From: Devosia sp. Root436
Lineage (GTDB): Bacteria > Pseudomonadota > Alphaproteobacteria > Rhizobiales > Devosiaceae
Reading direction: 5' to 3'
Assembly (NCBI RefSeq): GCF_001426345.1
Contig: NZ_LMEM01000011.1
Span: 1-64,000, forward strand
Length of the DNA: 64,000 bases
The position numbers and the translations under genes were made by a program. Positions within the stretch are counted from its first letter, which is position 1. Each line of letters begins with the position of its first letter. The notes below the pieces were generated by a model. It saw only the letters and a list, made by a program, of their open reading frames with translations. It had not been told where the DNA came from and searched no databases. This document shows positions 8,038 to 15,771 of this stretch, in pieces.

Positions 8038-8165
8038 ATGTGCCGAAGGGGCGCGGGAATGCAAGCCGTTTTCACGGCGCAGGGGTGGGAAGATGGGGGA
8101 TTGTGGGGGCACTATGCCGCCACATACACCGCCCCCCTCAGGCTCTGCCAGATAGTGGGGCACTG

Positions 8166-8318
8166 CCCTTCTCCCTTGAGGGAGAAGGTGCCCGAAGGGC
8201 GGATGAGGGGTCCTGCGCTATCCACAATTGTCGAAGCAAGGGATGGCGCAGAACCCCTCACCCGGAAATCCGCTGGACGCGGATTTCCACCCATCTCCCT
8301 CAAGGGGCGAGGGGTGAG
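8166..8318. repeat. Large intergenic palindrome, cttctcccttgag class
   Basis: Left arm cttctcccttgagggagaag followed by cgaagggcggatgaggggt; right arm acccctcacccgg and then ctccctcaaggggcgaggggtg. The two ends are inverted and each contains its own hairpin. This mosaic element takes up most of the 352-base gap between the demethylase promoter and the GntR gene. Related copies are at 11960, 26196 and 35775. Confidence 0.75.
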
Positions 8319-8350
8319 CAAGAACCGATAGCGCGGCGAAGTGAAAGCGA

Positions 8351-9085
8351 CTAATGCCGGATCAGCGCTAACCCGGGAATCTTCTGCAGCAGGTCCAGGT
8401 CCTGGCTGAAGATGTATTCGAGATTACCCCGCGCGGTGCGGGCGTGTTCGCGGGCGATGAATTCGGCGCGGGCGCCTTCGCGGGCGGCGATGGCGTTGAG
8501 CATGGCGTGATGCTGCTCCTGCGCAGTGCGCAGCGAGCGGCGGAAGGCGGCGATTTCCATCTTGTTGGGCAGGAAAGCCGAGGGCGAGGCAAAGGGGAGC
8601 GCCGTGGCGCGCTCGACTTCGCGTCGCACGATCTCGCTGCCGGACAGACCGGCCAGTTCGAAATGGAAGGCGGCGTTGAGATCGGAATAGGCGTCGAAAT
8701 CGACGTCTTCCTCATTGGGGCCGAAACAGGCGTCGAGCCTGGTAACGATGGCCTGGATACTGGCCAGCGCCTCGGGCGCCACGCCGCGCTCGGCCGCCAG
8801 CCGCGCCGCCGTCCCCTCCAGCACGCCGCGCAATTCGATGGAATCGACCACGTCGGCATAGCCGAAGCGGCGCACCACGAAGCCGCCGCTGGGCAAGCGA
8901 TCGAGCAATCCCTCCTCGGCTAGGCGCGACAGCGCTTCGCGCACCGGGGTTCGCGAGATTTGCAGGGCCTCGGCCAGCGGCACCTCGAACAGGCGCATGC
9001 CGCCGGGCAGCTCGCCATTGATGATCTTTTCGCGCAGCTCGATGACGGCGCGGCGGCCGTGGGTGGCGACTTCACTGCTCTTCAT
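8351..9085 (-). CDS. FCD-domain GntR-family regulator
   Basis: A 244-residue regulator. The N-terminal winged helix (residues about 10-75) carries ISRTPVREALSRLAEEGLLDR, typical of GntR proteins. The C-terminal helical FCD ligand domain shows the expected acidic/histidine metal-site pattern, for example DLNAAFHFELA and EQHHAMLNAI. The start at 9085 follows AGGA at about 9 bases; an ATG 24 bases further upstream is also open. It sits between the O-demethylase and the ring-cleavage operon. VanR-type FCD regulators control vanillate demethylation in other bacteria. The repeated TGTATACA palindromes nearby have a size and symmetry suited to a GntR dimer. The effector is unknown. Confidence 0.82.
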   Translation of the reverse strand: MKSSEVATHGRRAVIELREKIINGELPGGMRLFEVPLAEALQISRTPVREALSRLAEEGLLDRLPSGGFVVRRFGYADVVDSIELRGVLEGTAARLAAERGVAPEALASIQAIVTRLDACFGPNEEDVDFDAYSDLNAAFHFELAGLSGSEIVRREVERATALPFASPSAFLPNKMEIAAFRRSLRTAQEQHHAMLNAIAAREGARAEFIAREHARTARGNLEYIFSQDLDLLQKIPGLALIRH

Positions 9086-9142
9086 GGGACGATTCCTGTT
9101 CCGCCGCATCCTATAGCAGCGCGTCGGGACGACGCGAAGAGG

Positions 9143-9994
9143 TCAGCCGCCCTGCCCGGTCCGCCGGGCCAGCACGTGCTGCACCGTTTCGGCCAGTGGG
9201 GCATCGGGCGCAGGCCCCGCCATGCCCATGGCATCCTGCACGGCGGCAATCTCGCGGGCCAGGCCGCCATGCAGGCCGAGCGCATCGAGCGTGGCGCCGC
9301 TTTCGCGCATTTCGGCGGCGCGGCGGTGGCCGTGGCGGGTGGTGCGCTCGAACTGGTAACTGGCAAAGCGCGACCAGTCGAGGCCGGGGAAAGACCCCGA
9401 AAGCGAGGCATAAATCTCGTCGAAACAGCCGGACGCCCTGGCAGCCAGCAGGGCTTCCACCGTGATGGCCTCGAGCCCCTTCACAAAGAGCGAGCGCACC
9501 ATCTTGATGGCGGTGGCCGCGCCGGGTTCGGCGCCGGCAAGGCTGGCGGAAAAACCCAGATCAAGCAATTCTTGCAGCAGGTTTGCCGCCTGTTTTCCTG
9601 CCAATAGCACGGGCGTTGCATGCTTTTTCGGGTGAACCGGGGCCATGACGGCCATATCGAGATAAAGCGCACCGGTCGCTTCGACGGCGGCTGCGGTTTC
9701 GCGCTTGCGATCCGGCGACACCGAATTGATGTCGATCAGCACCTGGCCCTGCCGCAAATGGGGCAATAAGGGCTCGACCGCCAGCAGGCTCTGGTCGGCG
9801 GTGACGGCGCTGAACACCCAGTCGGCTTCGGCGAGGCCCGATATGGCGACGGGGCTGGCGCCGCGCAGCTTCATGGCTTGGCGCATGGCGCCATCATCAC
9901 GGTCGAGCAGGATATCGTGGGCCAGCACCGCACGGGCCAGCCCATCGTGAAAGGCGCGCGCCGCCTCGCCATAACCCAGGAACCCGATTTTCAT
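9143..9994 (-). CDS. NAD(P)-dependent oxidoreductase with DUF1932 domain
   Basis: A 283-residue beta-hydroxyacid/6-phosphogluconate dehydrogenase-like protein. It has an N-terminal Rossmann motif IGFLGYGEAARAF, the substrate-loop-like DINSVSPDRKRE near residue 95, and the conserved lysine region GAATAIKMVRSLFVKG. The C-terminal helical part matches the DUF1932 type. The start at 9994 is chosen because AGGAGG lies about 9 bases upstream; an ATG 6 bases before it is too close to that site. It lies in the ring-cleavage operon between the GntR gene and purU. No step in the known gallate/4-oxalomesaconate pathway needs this family, so its job is open. Oxidation of a ring-cleavage or methoxylated intermediate is a guess. 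Confidence 0.72.
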   Translation of the reverse strand: MKIGFLGYGEAARAFHDGLARAVLAHDILLDRDDGAMRQAMKLRGASPVAISGLAEADWVFSAVTADQSLLAVEPLLPHLRQGQVLIDINSVSPDRKRETAAAVEATGALYLDMAVMAPVHPKKHATPVLLAGKQAANLLQELLDLGFSASLAGAEPGAATAIKMVRSLFVKGLEAITVEALLAARASGCFDEIYASLSGSFPGLDWSRFASYQFERTTRHGHRRAAEMRESGATLDALGLHGGLAREIAAVQDAMGMAGPAPDAPLAETVQHVLARRTGQGG

Positions 9995-10007
9995 GCGCAT
10001 CTGCCTC

Positions 10008-10856
10008 CTAGTGCTGGAACACCACGGTCTTGTGCTTGTTGACCAGCACGCGATCTTCCAGGTGCCAGGTGACGGCGCGGGCGAGAACGCGACGCTCGAT
10101 GTCGCGGCCCTTGCGCACGAGGTCCTCGGGCGTATCGGCGTGGCTGACCGGCTCCACATCCTGGCAGATGATCGGGCCTTCATCGAGATCGGCGGTGACA
10201 TAGTGGGCCGTGGCGCCGATCATCTTCACTCCGCGCTCATGGGCCTGGTGATAGGGCTTGGCGCCCTTGAAGCCGGGCAGGAAGGAATGGTGGATATTGA
10301 TGCAGCGGCCTTCGAGATAGGCCGAGAAATCGTCGGAGAGTATCTGCATGTAGCGCGCCAGCACCACCAGCTCGGCGCCGGTCTCTTCGATGATGGTCTT
10401 CACCCAGGCTTCCTGCTGTGCCTTGGTGTCCTTGCTGACCGGGCGATAGTGGTAGGGTATGCCCTCCATCAGCGTCAGGTTGAGCGCTTCGCGCGGATGG
10501 TTGCTGACGATGCCCACCGCCTCGATATTCAGCTCGCCGATCCGCATGCGATAGAGCAGGTCGCCCAGGCAGTGGTCGAATTTGGAGACGAGGAACAGCA
10601 CCTTGCGCTTCTGCCCGGCCGGGCGCAGCGAGAAATCGAGCTTGAGGCTGGTCACCTCCTCGGCGATGCCGGCGCGGAAATCGGCTTCCGGGGCCGCCAT
10701 GGAAAAGCCGACGCGCATGAAGAACATGCCGGTGGCCGGATCGTCGAATTGATGGGCCTCGTAGATATCGCCGCCATGGCGGGCGATGCGGGCGGCCACG
10801 GCCGCCACGATGCCGCTGCGATTGTTGCATCGCAGGGTGAGAATATAGCCGGTCAC
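10008..10856 (-). CDS. purU: Formyltetrahydrofolate deformylase
   Basis: A 282-residue protein with an N-terminal ACT domain ([30 protein letters not shown]) and a C-terminal formyl-transferase fold with [30 protein letters not shown] and the catalytic-type [17 protein letters not shown]. PurU hydrolyses 10-formyl-THF to formate and THF. A GTG start at 10856 is inferred because no in-frame ATG lies near the ACT domain start and the usual length is about 285. Its place among demethylation genes suggests it recycles THF loaded with methoxy-derived carbon once 5-methyl-THF has been oxidised to the formyl level. Confidence 0.9.
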   Translation of the reverse strand: MTGYILTLRCNNRSGIVAAVAARIARHGGDIYEAHQFDDPATGMFFMRVGFSMAAPEADFRAGIAEEVTSLKLDFSLRPAGQKRKVLFLVSKFDHCLGDLLYRMRIGELNIEAVGIVSNHPREALNLTLMEGIPYHYRPVSKDTKAQQEAWVKTIIEETGAELVVLARYMQILSDDFSAYLEGRCINIHHSFLPGFKGAKPYHQAHERGVKMIGATAHYVTADLDEGPIICQDVEPVSHADTPEDLVRKGRDIERRVLARAVTWHLEDRVLVNKHKTVVFQH

Positions 10857-10869
10857 TCTGGGTCTCGCC

Positions 10870-11928
10870 TCATGGGAAGATATGTCCGTCGAACAGTTTT
10901 CGCGCGGTCCGCAGCACGGCGGCATTGGTCACCGCGCCATCGCTGACAGCGACGATGACGCTCATTTCGCCGGTGGGATGTTCCACCGAGATCAGCTTTT
11001 CTTCACCATCGGGCACGCTGGCCAGTTCGGCCGCGGGGCCCGAGGACAGAAGGCACGCCGTGGCGACGCTGACCGCGCCGAGCACGCCGATGGCGTCGTG
11101 GCAGCGATGGGGGATGAAGGTGCGGGTGGCGATGGCGCCGCCTGCTGACGGGGCGGAGACCATGGTCATCTTGGGCACCGAGCTTTTGCTCACATCGCCC
11201 AGATTCATCAGCGGCCCGGCCTTGAGGCGGATGGCTTCGAGTTTTGCCCGCAGGGCGGCGTTGGCCTCCAGCGCCTCGGGCGTTTCCGTCCCCGATATGC
11301 CGAGATCGGCGGCCCGCATGACCACGCAGGGCATGCCATTGTCGATCAATGTGCAGGCGACGTCCTCGATCACATCCACCGCGTTGCCCGTAGGCAGCAG
11401 CGCGCCACAGCTCGAACCGGCGGTATCGGCGAAGGTGATGGGTATGGGCGCGGATGTGCCGGGCACGCCATCGATGCGCGCTTGGCCATCATAGCTGACG
11501 CGGCCGCCCGGCGTTTCGACGCGGGCTTCGGCCACCTGGCCGGTATTTTCCATGAAGATGCGGACCACGGTCTGGCCATCCTGCGCTGCCACCAGCCCGC
11601 GCTCGATGGCGAAGGGCCCGACCCCGGCAAGGATATTGCCGCAGTTCTGCGCGTCGGTGACCGTGGGCTGGTCGATGAAGACCTGCAGGAACAGGTAGTC
11701 GACGTCGATCCCTTCGCGGGTCGAGCGCTTCACCACCGCGACCTTGGAGGTCAGCGGATTGGCGCCACCCATGCCATCGATCTGGCGCGGATCCGGCGAG
11801 CCCATGACCTTGAGCAGGAAGGCGTCGCGGTCGGCCGGGTCGGCAGGCAGATCCGAGGCGAGGAAATAGCCGCCCTTGGAGGTGCCGCCGCGCATCCACA
11901 TGCAGGGGATGCCTGCGCTGGTGGACAT
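10870..11928 (-). CDS. galD: 4-oxalomesaconate tautomerase, PrpF family
   Basis: A 352-residue PrpF/diaminopimelate-epimerase-fold protein. Recognisable segments are the N-terminal [13 protein letters not shown], the cysteine-containing [14 protein letters not shown] near residue 95, and [15 protein letters not shown]. GalD interconverts the keto and enol tautomers of 4-oxalomesaconate in gallate degradation. Other PrpF proteins isomerise aconitates or act as the LigU isomerase, so the specific call depends on its neighbours. Immediate co-localisation with GalC/LigK-like aldolase and GalB-like hydratase genes makes the 4-oxalomesaconate assignment likely. GAGGATAACCTG precedes the ATG. A mosaic repeat separates it from the aldolase gene. 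Confidence 0.82.
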   Translation of the reverse strand: MSTSAGIPCMWMRGGTSKGGYFLASDLPADPADRDAFLLKVMGSPDPRQIDGMGGANPLTSKVAVVKRSTREGIDVDYLFLQVFIDQPTVTDAQNCGNILAGVGPFAIERGLVAAQDGQTVVRIFMENTGQVAEARVETPGGRVSYDGQARIDGVPGTSAPIPITFADTAGSSCGALLPTGNAVDVIEDVACTLIDNGMPCVVMRAADLGISGTETPEALEANAALRAKLEAIRLKAGPLMNLGDVSKSSVPKMTMVSAPSAGGAIATRTFIPHRCHDAIGVLGAVSVATACLLSSGPAAELASVPDGEEKLISVEHPTGEMSVIVAVSDGAVTNAAVLRTARKLFDGHIFP

Positions 11929-11959
11929 CAGGTTATCCTCGACAATGGAGCGCCCCCGG

Positions 11960-12119
11960 ACCCTAACCCTCGCTCCTTGAGGGAGAGGGTGATTTTTGCG
12001 GCGCTCAGCCGGAAAAACCGGGTGAGGGGTGCTGCGTCATCCCATGCCTTGATGCGTATGGATAGCGCGGCACCCCTCATCCGCCCTTCGGGCACCTTCT
12101 CCCTCAAGGGGAGAAGGGG
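11960..12119. repeat. Large intergenic palindrome, cttctcccttgag class
   Basis: Left arm around ctccttgagggagagggtg, then ccgggtgaggggtgctgcg; right arm cacccctcatccgcccttcg and accttctccctcaaggggag. The element sits inside the ring-cleavage operon between galC and galD, so it must be transcribed and could lower downstream expression or stabilise upstream mRNA. Confidence 0.75.
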
Positions 12120-12135
12120 AAAGCGCCCCGACCGC

Positions 12136-12807
12136 CTAGACATATTTCAGTCCCTTCTCGGCCAGCTTCTCGCGCATCTTGTAGATGTCGAGGCCGAGTT
12201 CCCCGGCGGCGAGGCGTTGGCGCTTGCCTTCCTCGGCGGCTACGCGGGCCTCGGCCTTGTCAGCCACATCAGCGGCCTCGTCGCGGCGCACCACGCAGAC
12301 GCCGTCGTCATCGGCGACGATGACGTCGCCGGGATTGACCAGGGCGCCGGCGCAGACGATGGGGACGTTGATCGAGCCCAGGGTTTCCTTGACGGTGCCC
12401 TGGGCGAAGATGGCTTTCGACCAGACCGGGAATTGCATGGCGGTGAGATCGGCCACGTCGCGCACGCCGGCTTCGATGATGAGGCCCTTGCAACCGCGCG
12501 CCCTTGCCGAAGTGGCGAGCAGGTCGCCGAAATAGCCATCTTCGCTGGGGCTGGTCGGGGCCAGCACCATGATGTCGCCAGCGTGAAGCTGTTCGATGGC
12601 GACATGGACCATCCAGTTGTCGCCTGGCGGCGCGGAAATGGTCACCGCCGAAGCGGCGAGCCGGGCGCCGGAATAGATGGGGCGCATATAGGCGGCCAGC
12701 AGGCCCTTGCGACCCTGCGCCTCGTGCACGGTAGCGACGCCGCAGGCCGCCAGCCGGTCGATGACGGATTGTTCGGCCCGCGCGATATTCTGCACCACGA
12801 CGCTCAT
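12136..12807 (-). CDS. galC: 4-carboxy-4-hydroxy-2-oxoadipate aldolase, LigK/GalC type
   Basis: A 223-residue RraA-fold class II aldolase. It carries the family features [12 protein letters not shown] near the N terminus, [22 protein letters not shown], and the pyruvate/metal-binding stretch [14 protein letters not shown] followed by [11 protein letters not shown]. LigK/GalC cleaves 4-carboxy-4-hydroxy-2-oxoadipate to pyruvate and oxaloacetate, and many members also decarboxylate oxaloacetate. It abuts galB (the ends share one base) and precedes galD, the same functional set as the gal operon of Pseudomonas putida. The RraA fold is also used by non-enzymatic RNase inhibitors, but the gene set argues against that here. 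Confidence 0.87.
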   Translation of the reverse strand: MSVVVQNIARAEQSVIDRLAACGVATVHEAQGRKGLLAAYMRPIYSGARLAASAVTISAPPGDNWMVHVAIEQLHAGDIMVLAPTSPSEDGYFGDLLATSARARGCKGLIIEAGVRDVADLTAMQFPVWSKAIFAQGTVKETLGSINVPIVCAGALVNPGDVIVADDDGVCVVRRDEAADVADKAEARVAAEEGKRQRLAAGELGLDIYKMREKLAEKGLKYV

Positions 12808-13535
12808 CAGAGTTCATCCACGGTGCGCGGATAGATCGACTGGAAGCCCTCGGCATATCTGGCGGGGCGCCCGCCGGACTGCCCCCCCGAATTGCGGGTG
12901 AAGTGGTTGGCCCGGTTCTCGGCGACATTCTTGTAATAGTGCCAGAGGTGTTCCTGGCCAGCCATGGCCTGGATGGCGGCCCATTTCTTGTCCCAGACAT
13001 CCGATATGTCGAGGAACACGTCGGGCGTCCAGTTCATCTGCTCGGTCTGGTGCGGCTCGAACAGGTAGACCTGCGGCGCGCCGAGGATTTTCTGGCCCGG
13101 ATTGTGGCCCCAGGCCTGGGCAATGGCGCGGCATTCCAGGGTCCACTGCGACACATACATGTGGTCGGTGTTATAGGGATCGTATTTGGAATGGGTCATC
13201 ATAAAGCTGGGCTGGACTGCACGCATCACGTCCACCAGCCGGTCCTTGGCCTCGCGGGTCATTTCCAGCGGATAATCGCCGAGATCGAAGAACTGGATGT
13301 CGTGCACATCAAGCGCCTTGGCGGCATTCTCCGCCTCGACACGCCGGCCCGCCTTGACCTTGTCGAGCGTCATGCCCTCCTGCTTCCATAGCTTGGCGCT
13401 TTCGCCGCGCTCGCCATAGGAGAGGCACACCACGGTCACTTCGTAACCCCTGGCGGCATGGGCAGCGATGGCGCCGCCACAGCGCCAGACAAAGTCGGCG
13501 GAATGGGCGCTGACGATAAGGGCTGTTTTGGCCAT
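12807..13535 (-). CDS. galB: 4-oxalomesaconate hydratase, GalB type
   Basis: A 242-residue PIG-L/LmbE-fold zinc hydrolase homologue. The usual AHPDD metal motif appears as AHSADFVW at residues 10-17, the form seen in GalB proteins that work as hydratases instead of deacetylases. Further segments are [11 protein letters not shown] and [14 protein letters not shown], the latter with likely metal ligands. GalB adds water to 4-oxalomesaconate (keto form) to give 4-carboxy-4-hydroxy-2-oxoadipate, the substrate of the aldolase encoded next. The start at 13535 lies 5 bases from the dioxygenase stop codon, so the genes are tightly coupled. Confidence 0.85.
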   Translation of the reverse strand: MAKTALIVSAHSADFVWRCGGAIAAHAARGYEVTVVCLSYGERGESAKLWKQEGMTLDKVKAGRRVEAENAAKALDVHDIQFFDLGDYPLEMTREAKDRLVDVMRAVQPSFMMTHSKYDPYNTDHMYVSQWTLECRAIAQAWGHNPGQKILGAPQVYLFEPHQTEQMNWTPDVFLDISDVWDKKWAAIQAMAGQEHLWHYYKNVAENRANHFTRNSGGQSGGRPARYAEGFQSIYPRTVDEL

Positions 13536-13540
13536 GTCTT

Positions 13541-14500
13541 CTAGTCCTTCTTGCCCACCGGGGGCGTGCCATGGGTATGGAATGTCTCGATCGTCTTGAG
13601 GCCCCAGGCCTGGCCACGCTTCCGCTCGGTCTCGGTCCAGGTCACCGTCGGCCAATCCGGCCGCAGGATCAACCGTGCCCCGGCATTGGCCAGTTCGACG
13701 CGATTGCCCGCCGGCTCCCAGACATAAAGGAAGAAGGTGCCCTGGATGGCGTGCTTGTGCGGGCCGGTTTCGATATGGACGCCATTTTCGAGGAAGATAT
13801 CGGCGGCGCGCAAGATGTCCTCGCGCTGGTCCACGGCATAGGTGACGTGGTGGAAGCGGCCGGTCTCGCCGGTATGATCTTCCGAATAGGCGACGTCATA
13901 GCTCTTGTTGTTGACGGTGAACCAGCAGCCGCCCAGCCGTCCATTGTCGAGCAGGATTTCTTCGGTCACCCGGCTGCCCAGGGCCTGGGTCATGAAGGCC
14001 TTGATGGCGCGCACATCCTTGGCCAGCAGGTTGAAGTGGTCGAGCCGGCGGGGTGAGCAGCCGCGGCCATGATAGCGCTGGGCGATATTCTTGAGCGCCG
14101 GACGCTCCTCGGGCGGAGCTTCATAGACGCGCGTGTCGTAGTAGAGCTCGAAAATGTGGCCATCGGGGTCGGTGAAGCGGAAGGCGCGGCCGTGGCCCTC
14201 GTCGCCATCGACCCAGCCGATGGCGCAGCCCATGGCCTCGATCACCTTCACCCGCCGCTCCAGCGCCTCGGGCGATGACGTGCGGTAGCCGACATGGCCG
14301 ATGCCGGTGGTGTGGTGGCGGGTCAGCTTGAGCGTGTGAAACTCGTAATCGTCGAAGGCGCGCAGCCAGGCGACGCCATCTTCGAGCAGGCTGGCAGTGA
14401 GCCCATAGACGCGGGTGAAGAAATCGAGGCTCTCCTCGAACCGGTCGGTATAGAGCTCGATGTGACCGAGATGGGCGACGTCGAAACACGGCTCGGCCAT
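13541..14500 (-). CDS. Type I (VOC) extradiol ring-cleavage dioxygenase
   Basis: A 319-residue protein with two vicinal-oxygen-chelate domains (about 8-122 and 150-270), as in BphC/catechol 2,3-dioxygenases. Probable Fe(II) ligands are intact: His155 in RRLDHFNLL, His217/218 in GRFHHVTYAVD and Glu269 in GNRVELANAG. It is the first gene of the leftward operon dioxygenase-galB-galC-galD-purU-oxidoreductase. The downstream enzymes process 4-oxalomesaconate, which normally comes from gallate by type II enzymes (GalA, DesB, LigAB). A type I enzyme in this slot is unusual. Candidate substrates are gallate, 3-O-methylgallate or a related O-demethylated triol. GGAGG precedes the ATG at 14500. Confidence 0.78.
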   Translation of the reverse strand: MAEPCFDVAHLGHIELYTDRFEESLDFFTRVYGLTASLLEDGVAWLRAFDDYEFHTLKLTRHHTTGIGHVGYRTSSPEALERRVKVIEAMGCAIGWVDGDEGHGRAFRFTDPDGHIFELYYDTRVYEAPPEERPALKNIAQRYHGRGCSPRRLDHFNLLAKDVRAIKAFMTQALGSRVTEEILLDNGRLGGCWFTVNNKSYDVAYSEDHTGETGRFHHVTYAVDQREDILRAADIFLENGVHIETGPHKHAIQGTFFLYVWEPAGNRVELANAGARLILRPDWPTVTWTETERKRGQAWGLKTIETFHTHGTPPVGKKD

Positions 14501-14596
14501 GCGGTTTTCCTCCCTGCTGCTTCCCGCGCGACCAATGCAGCGGCCCGCCGTTTCGGCGTGTTCCGCTGGTCCGTAGCGCTGGTCGCTGCGCAGTAT

Positions 14597-14606
14597 GTGT
14601 ATGCAC
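14597..14606. promoter_or_regulatory. Degenerate TGTATACA-like site before dioxygenase operon
   Basis: GTGTATGCAC is a palindrome with one mismatched pair and resembles the TGTATACA operator. It lies 97 bases upstream of the leftward dioxygenase start. The 236-base divergent region 14501-14736 also holds the perfect copy at 14705. It could be the operator for the ring-cleavage operon, but the match is weak. Confidence 0.4.
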
Positions 14607-14683
14607 TATGCTGCATTGATAGCGGCGATGCAACGGCCCTCCACACGGGAATTTGCCGCTTACGGGCGGTTTCACGACTCTTC

Positions 14684-14714
14684 TTGATTCGACTCGCAAT
14701 CACTATGTATACAT
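14684..14714 (+). promoter_or_regulatory. Promoter with overlapping ATGTATACAT operator
   Basis: TTGATT (14684-14689) and TATACA (14708-14713), 18 bases apart, look like -35 and -10 boxes for the MetF-like gene. The perfect palindrome ATGTATACAT (14705-14714) covers the -10 box and ends 22 bases before the ATG. A bound regulator there would block RNA polymerase, which fits repression relieved by an aromatic effector. Confidence 0.6.
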
Positions 14715-14736
14715 AATGTAGCTGAGGAGGATCGGT

Positions 14737-15657
14737 ATGGACCTGCTGAATTTCGACATGCGTCCCAGTGCACGGCCCGCGCCAGCGCGACCGGCCGACA
14801 TGACCGGGGGCTGGTCCATCGAGGTCATGCCCCGCACCGCCGCCAAGATCGAGGACTTCCGGGCGCTGCTGCCAGCGGGCACGCGCGTCTATATCGCCCA
14901 CATTGCCGGCACCGATATCGAGGACATGGTGGCGACGGCGCGGCGGCTGCATGAGGACGGTTTTCCGGTGATGCCGCATTTCCCGGCGCGCGGTATTGCC
15001 GACAAGGCCATGCTGGACGAATGGATCAAGCGCTATCGCGACGAGGCGGGCGTTACCCAGGCGCTGCTGCTGGGCGGCGGCTATGCGACGCCGGTTGGCA
15101 CCTTCGAGAGTTCGATCCAGATGATCGAGACGGGGCTGTTCGACCATCACGGCTTTACCCATCTGCATGTGGCGGGCCACCCTGAGGGCAACAGGGATAT
15201 CGACCACGGCGGCAGCACCGCCAATGTCGACAGCGCCCTTCTCTACAAGCAGGATTTCGCCTCGCGTACCGATGCCGAAATGGCCATCGTCACCCAATTC
15301 GCTTTCGATACCCAATCGGTGACGGCATGGGCCGAGCGCATCGCCGATATGGGCGTGACCCTGCCCATTCATGCCGGCATTGCCGGGCCGGCCAAGCTGC
15401 AGACGCTGATCCAGTTCGCGCTCAGCTGTGGCGTCGGGCCGTCGATCGGCGTGCTGCACAAGCGGGCACGCGACCTGACCAAGCTGCTGATGCCCTATGA
15501 GCCGACCGAAGTGGTGGCCGGCTTTGCCGACTACAAGGCACGCCATCCCCATAGCCTCATCAGCCAATTGCATGTGTTCCCGCTGGGCGGCATCAAGACC
15601 GCTGCGGAATGGATGAAAAACCACGCGCCCGCCGAGGCGGAGCTGATCGCGACCTGA
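14737..15657 (+). CDS. Methylenetetrahydrofolate reductase family protein
   Basis: A 306-residue TIM-barrel protein of the MTHFR family, with ALLLGGGYATPVGTF near residue 115, HVAGHPEGNRDID near 145, and TQFAFDTQSVTAW followed by LPIHAGIAGPA, the expected flavin/folate-site strands. Its N-terminal SIEVMPRTAAKIEDF resembles the LigH/MetF-like group found beside aromatic demethylases. In a demethylation setting it would oxidise 5-methyl-THF from the O-demethylase back to 5,10-methylene-THF. AGGAGG ends 8 bases before the ATG. Its promoter carries the TGTATACA palindrome. It is probably not the housekeeping metF, because it lies in a catabolic cluster. Confidence 0.85.
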   Translation: MDLLNFDMRPSARPAPARPADMTGGWSIEVMPRTAAKIEDFRALLPAGTRVYIAHIAGTDIEDMVATARRLHEDGFPVMPHFPARGIADKAMLDEWIKRYRDEAGVTQALLLGGGYATPVGTFESSIQMIETGLFDHHGFTHLHVAGHPEGNRDIDHGGSTANVDSALLYKQDFASRTDAEMAIVTQFAFDTQSVTAWAERIADMGVTLPIHAGIAGPAKLQTLIQFALSCGVGPSIGVLHKRARDLTKLLMPYEPTEVVAGFADYKARHPHSLISQLHVFPLGGIKTAAEWMKNHAPAEAELIAT

Positions 15658-15663
15658 TCTCGC

Positions 15664-15671
15664 GTATACAT
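15664..15671. promoter_or_regulatory. Partial TGTATACA site before the MetE-like gene
   Basis: GTATACAT matches eight positions of ATGTATACAT; the left-most bases differ. It lies about 100 bases before the MetE-like ATG. A further palindromic gtgtacac occurs at about 15727-15734. Either could serve the same regulator; both are weaker than the copies at 8028 and 14705. Confidence 0.4.
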
Positions 15672-15771
15672 TCCCAACGAATAGGGCGCTGCGCGGCATC
15701 GAGACTTGCCGAGCAGGGCCTTGGCTGTGTACACGAAGACACGATCGCGCCGCTTTCCAGGAGACTTTTCG

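Noticed and set aside
6586..8163. Longer start for the O-demethylase
   Set aside because: The extra 55 residues run through the promoter and operator, show no family similarity, and a good Shine-Dalgarno precedes the internal ATG at 7998.
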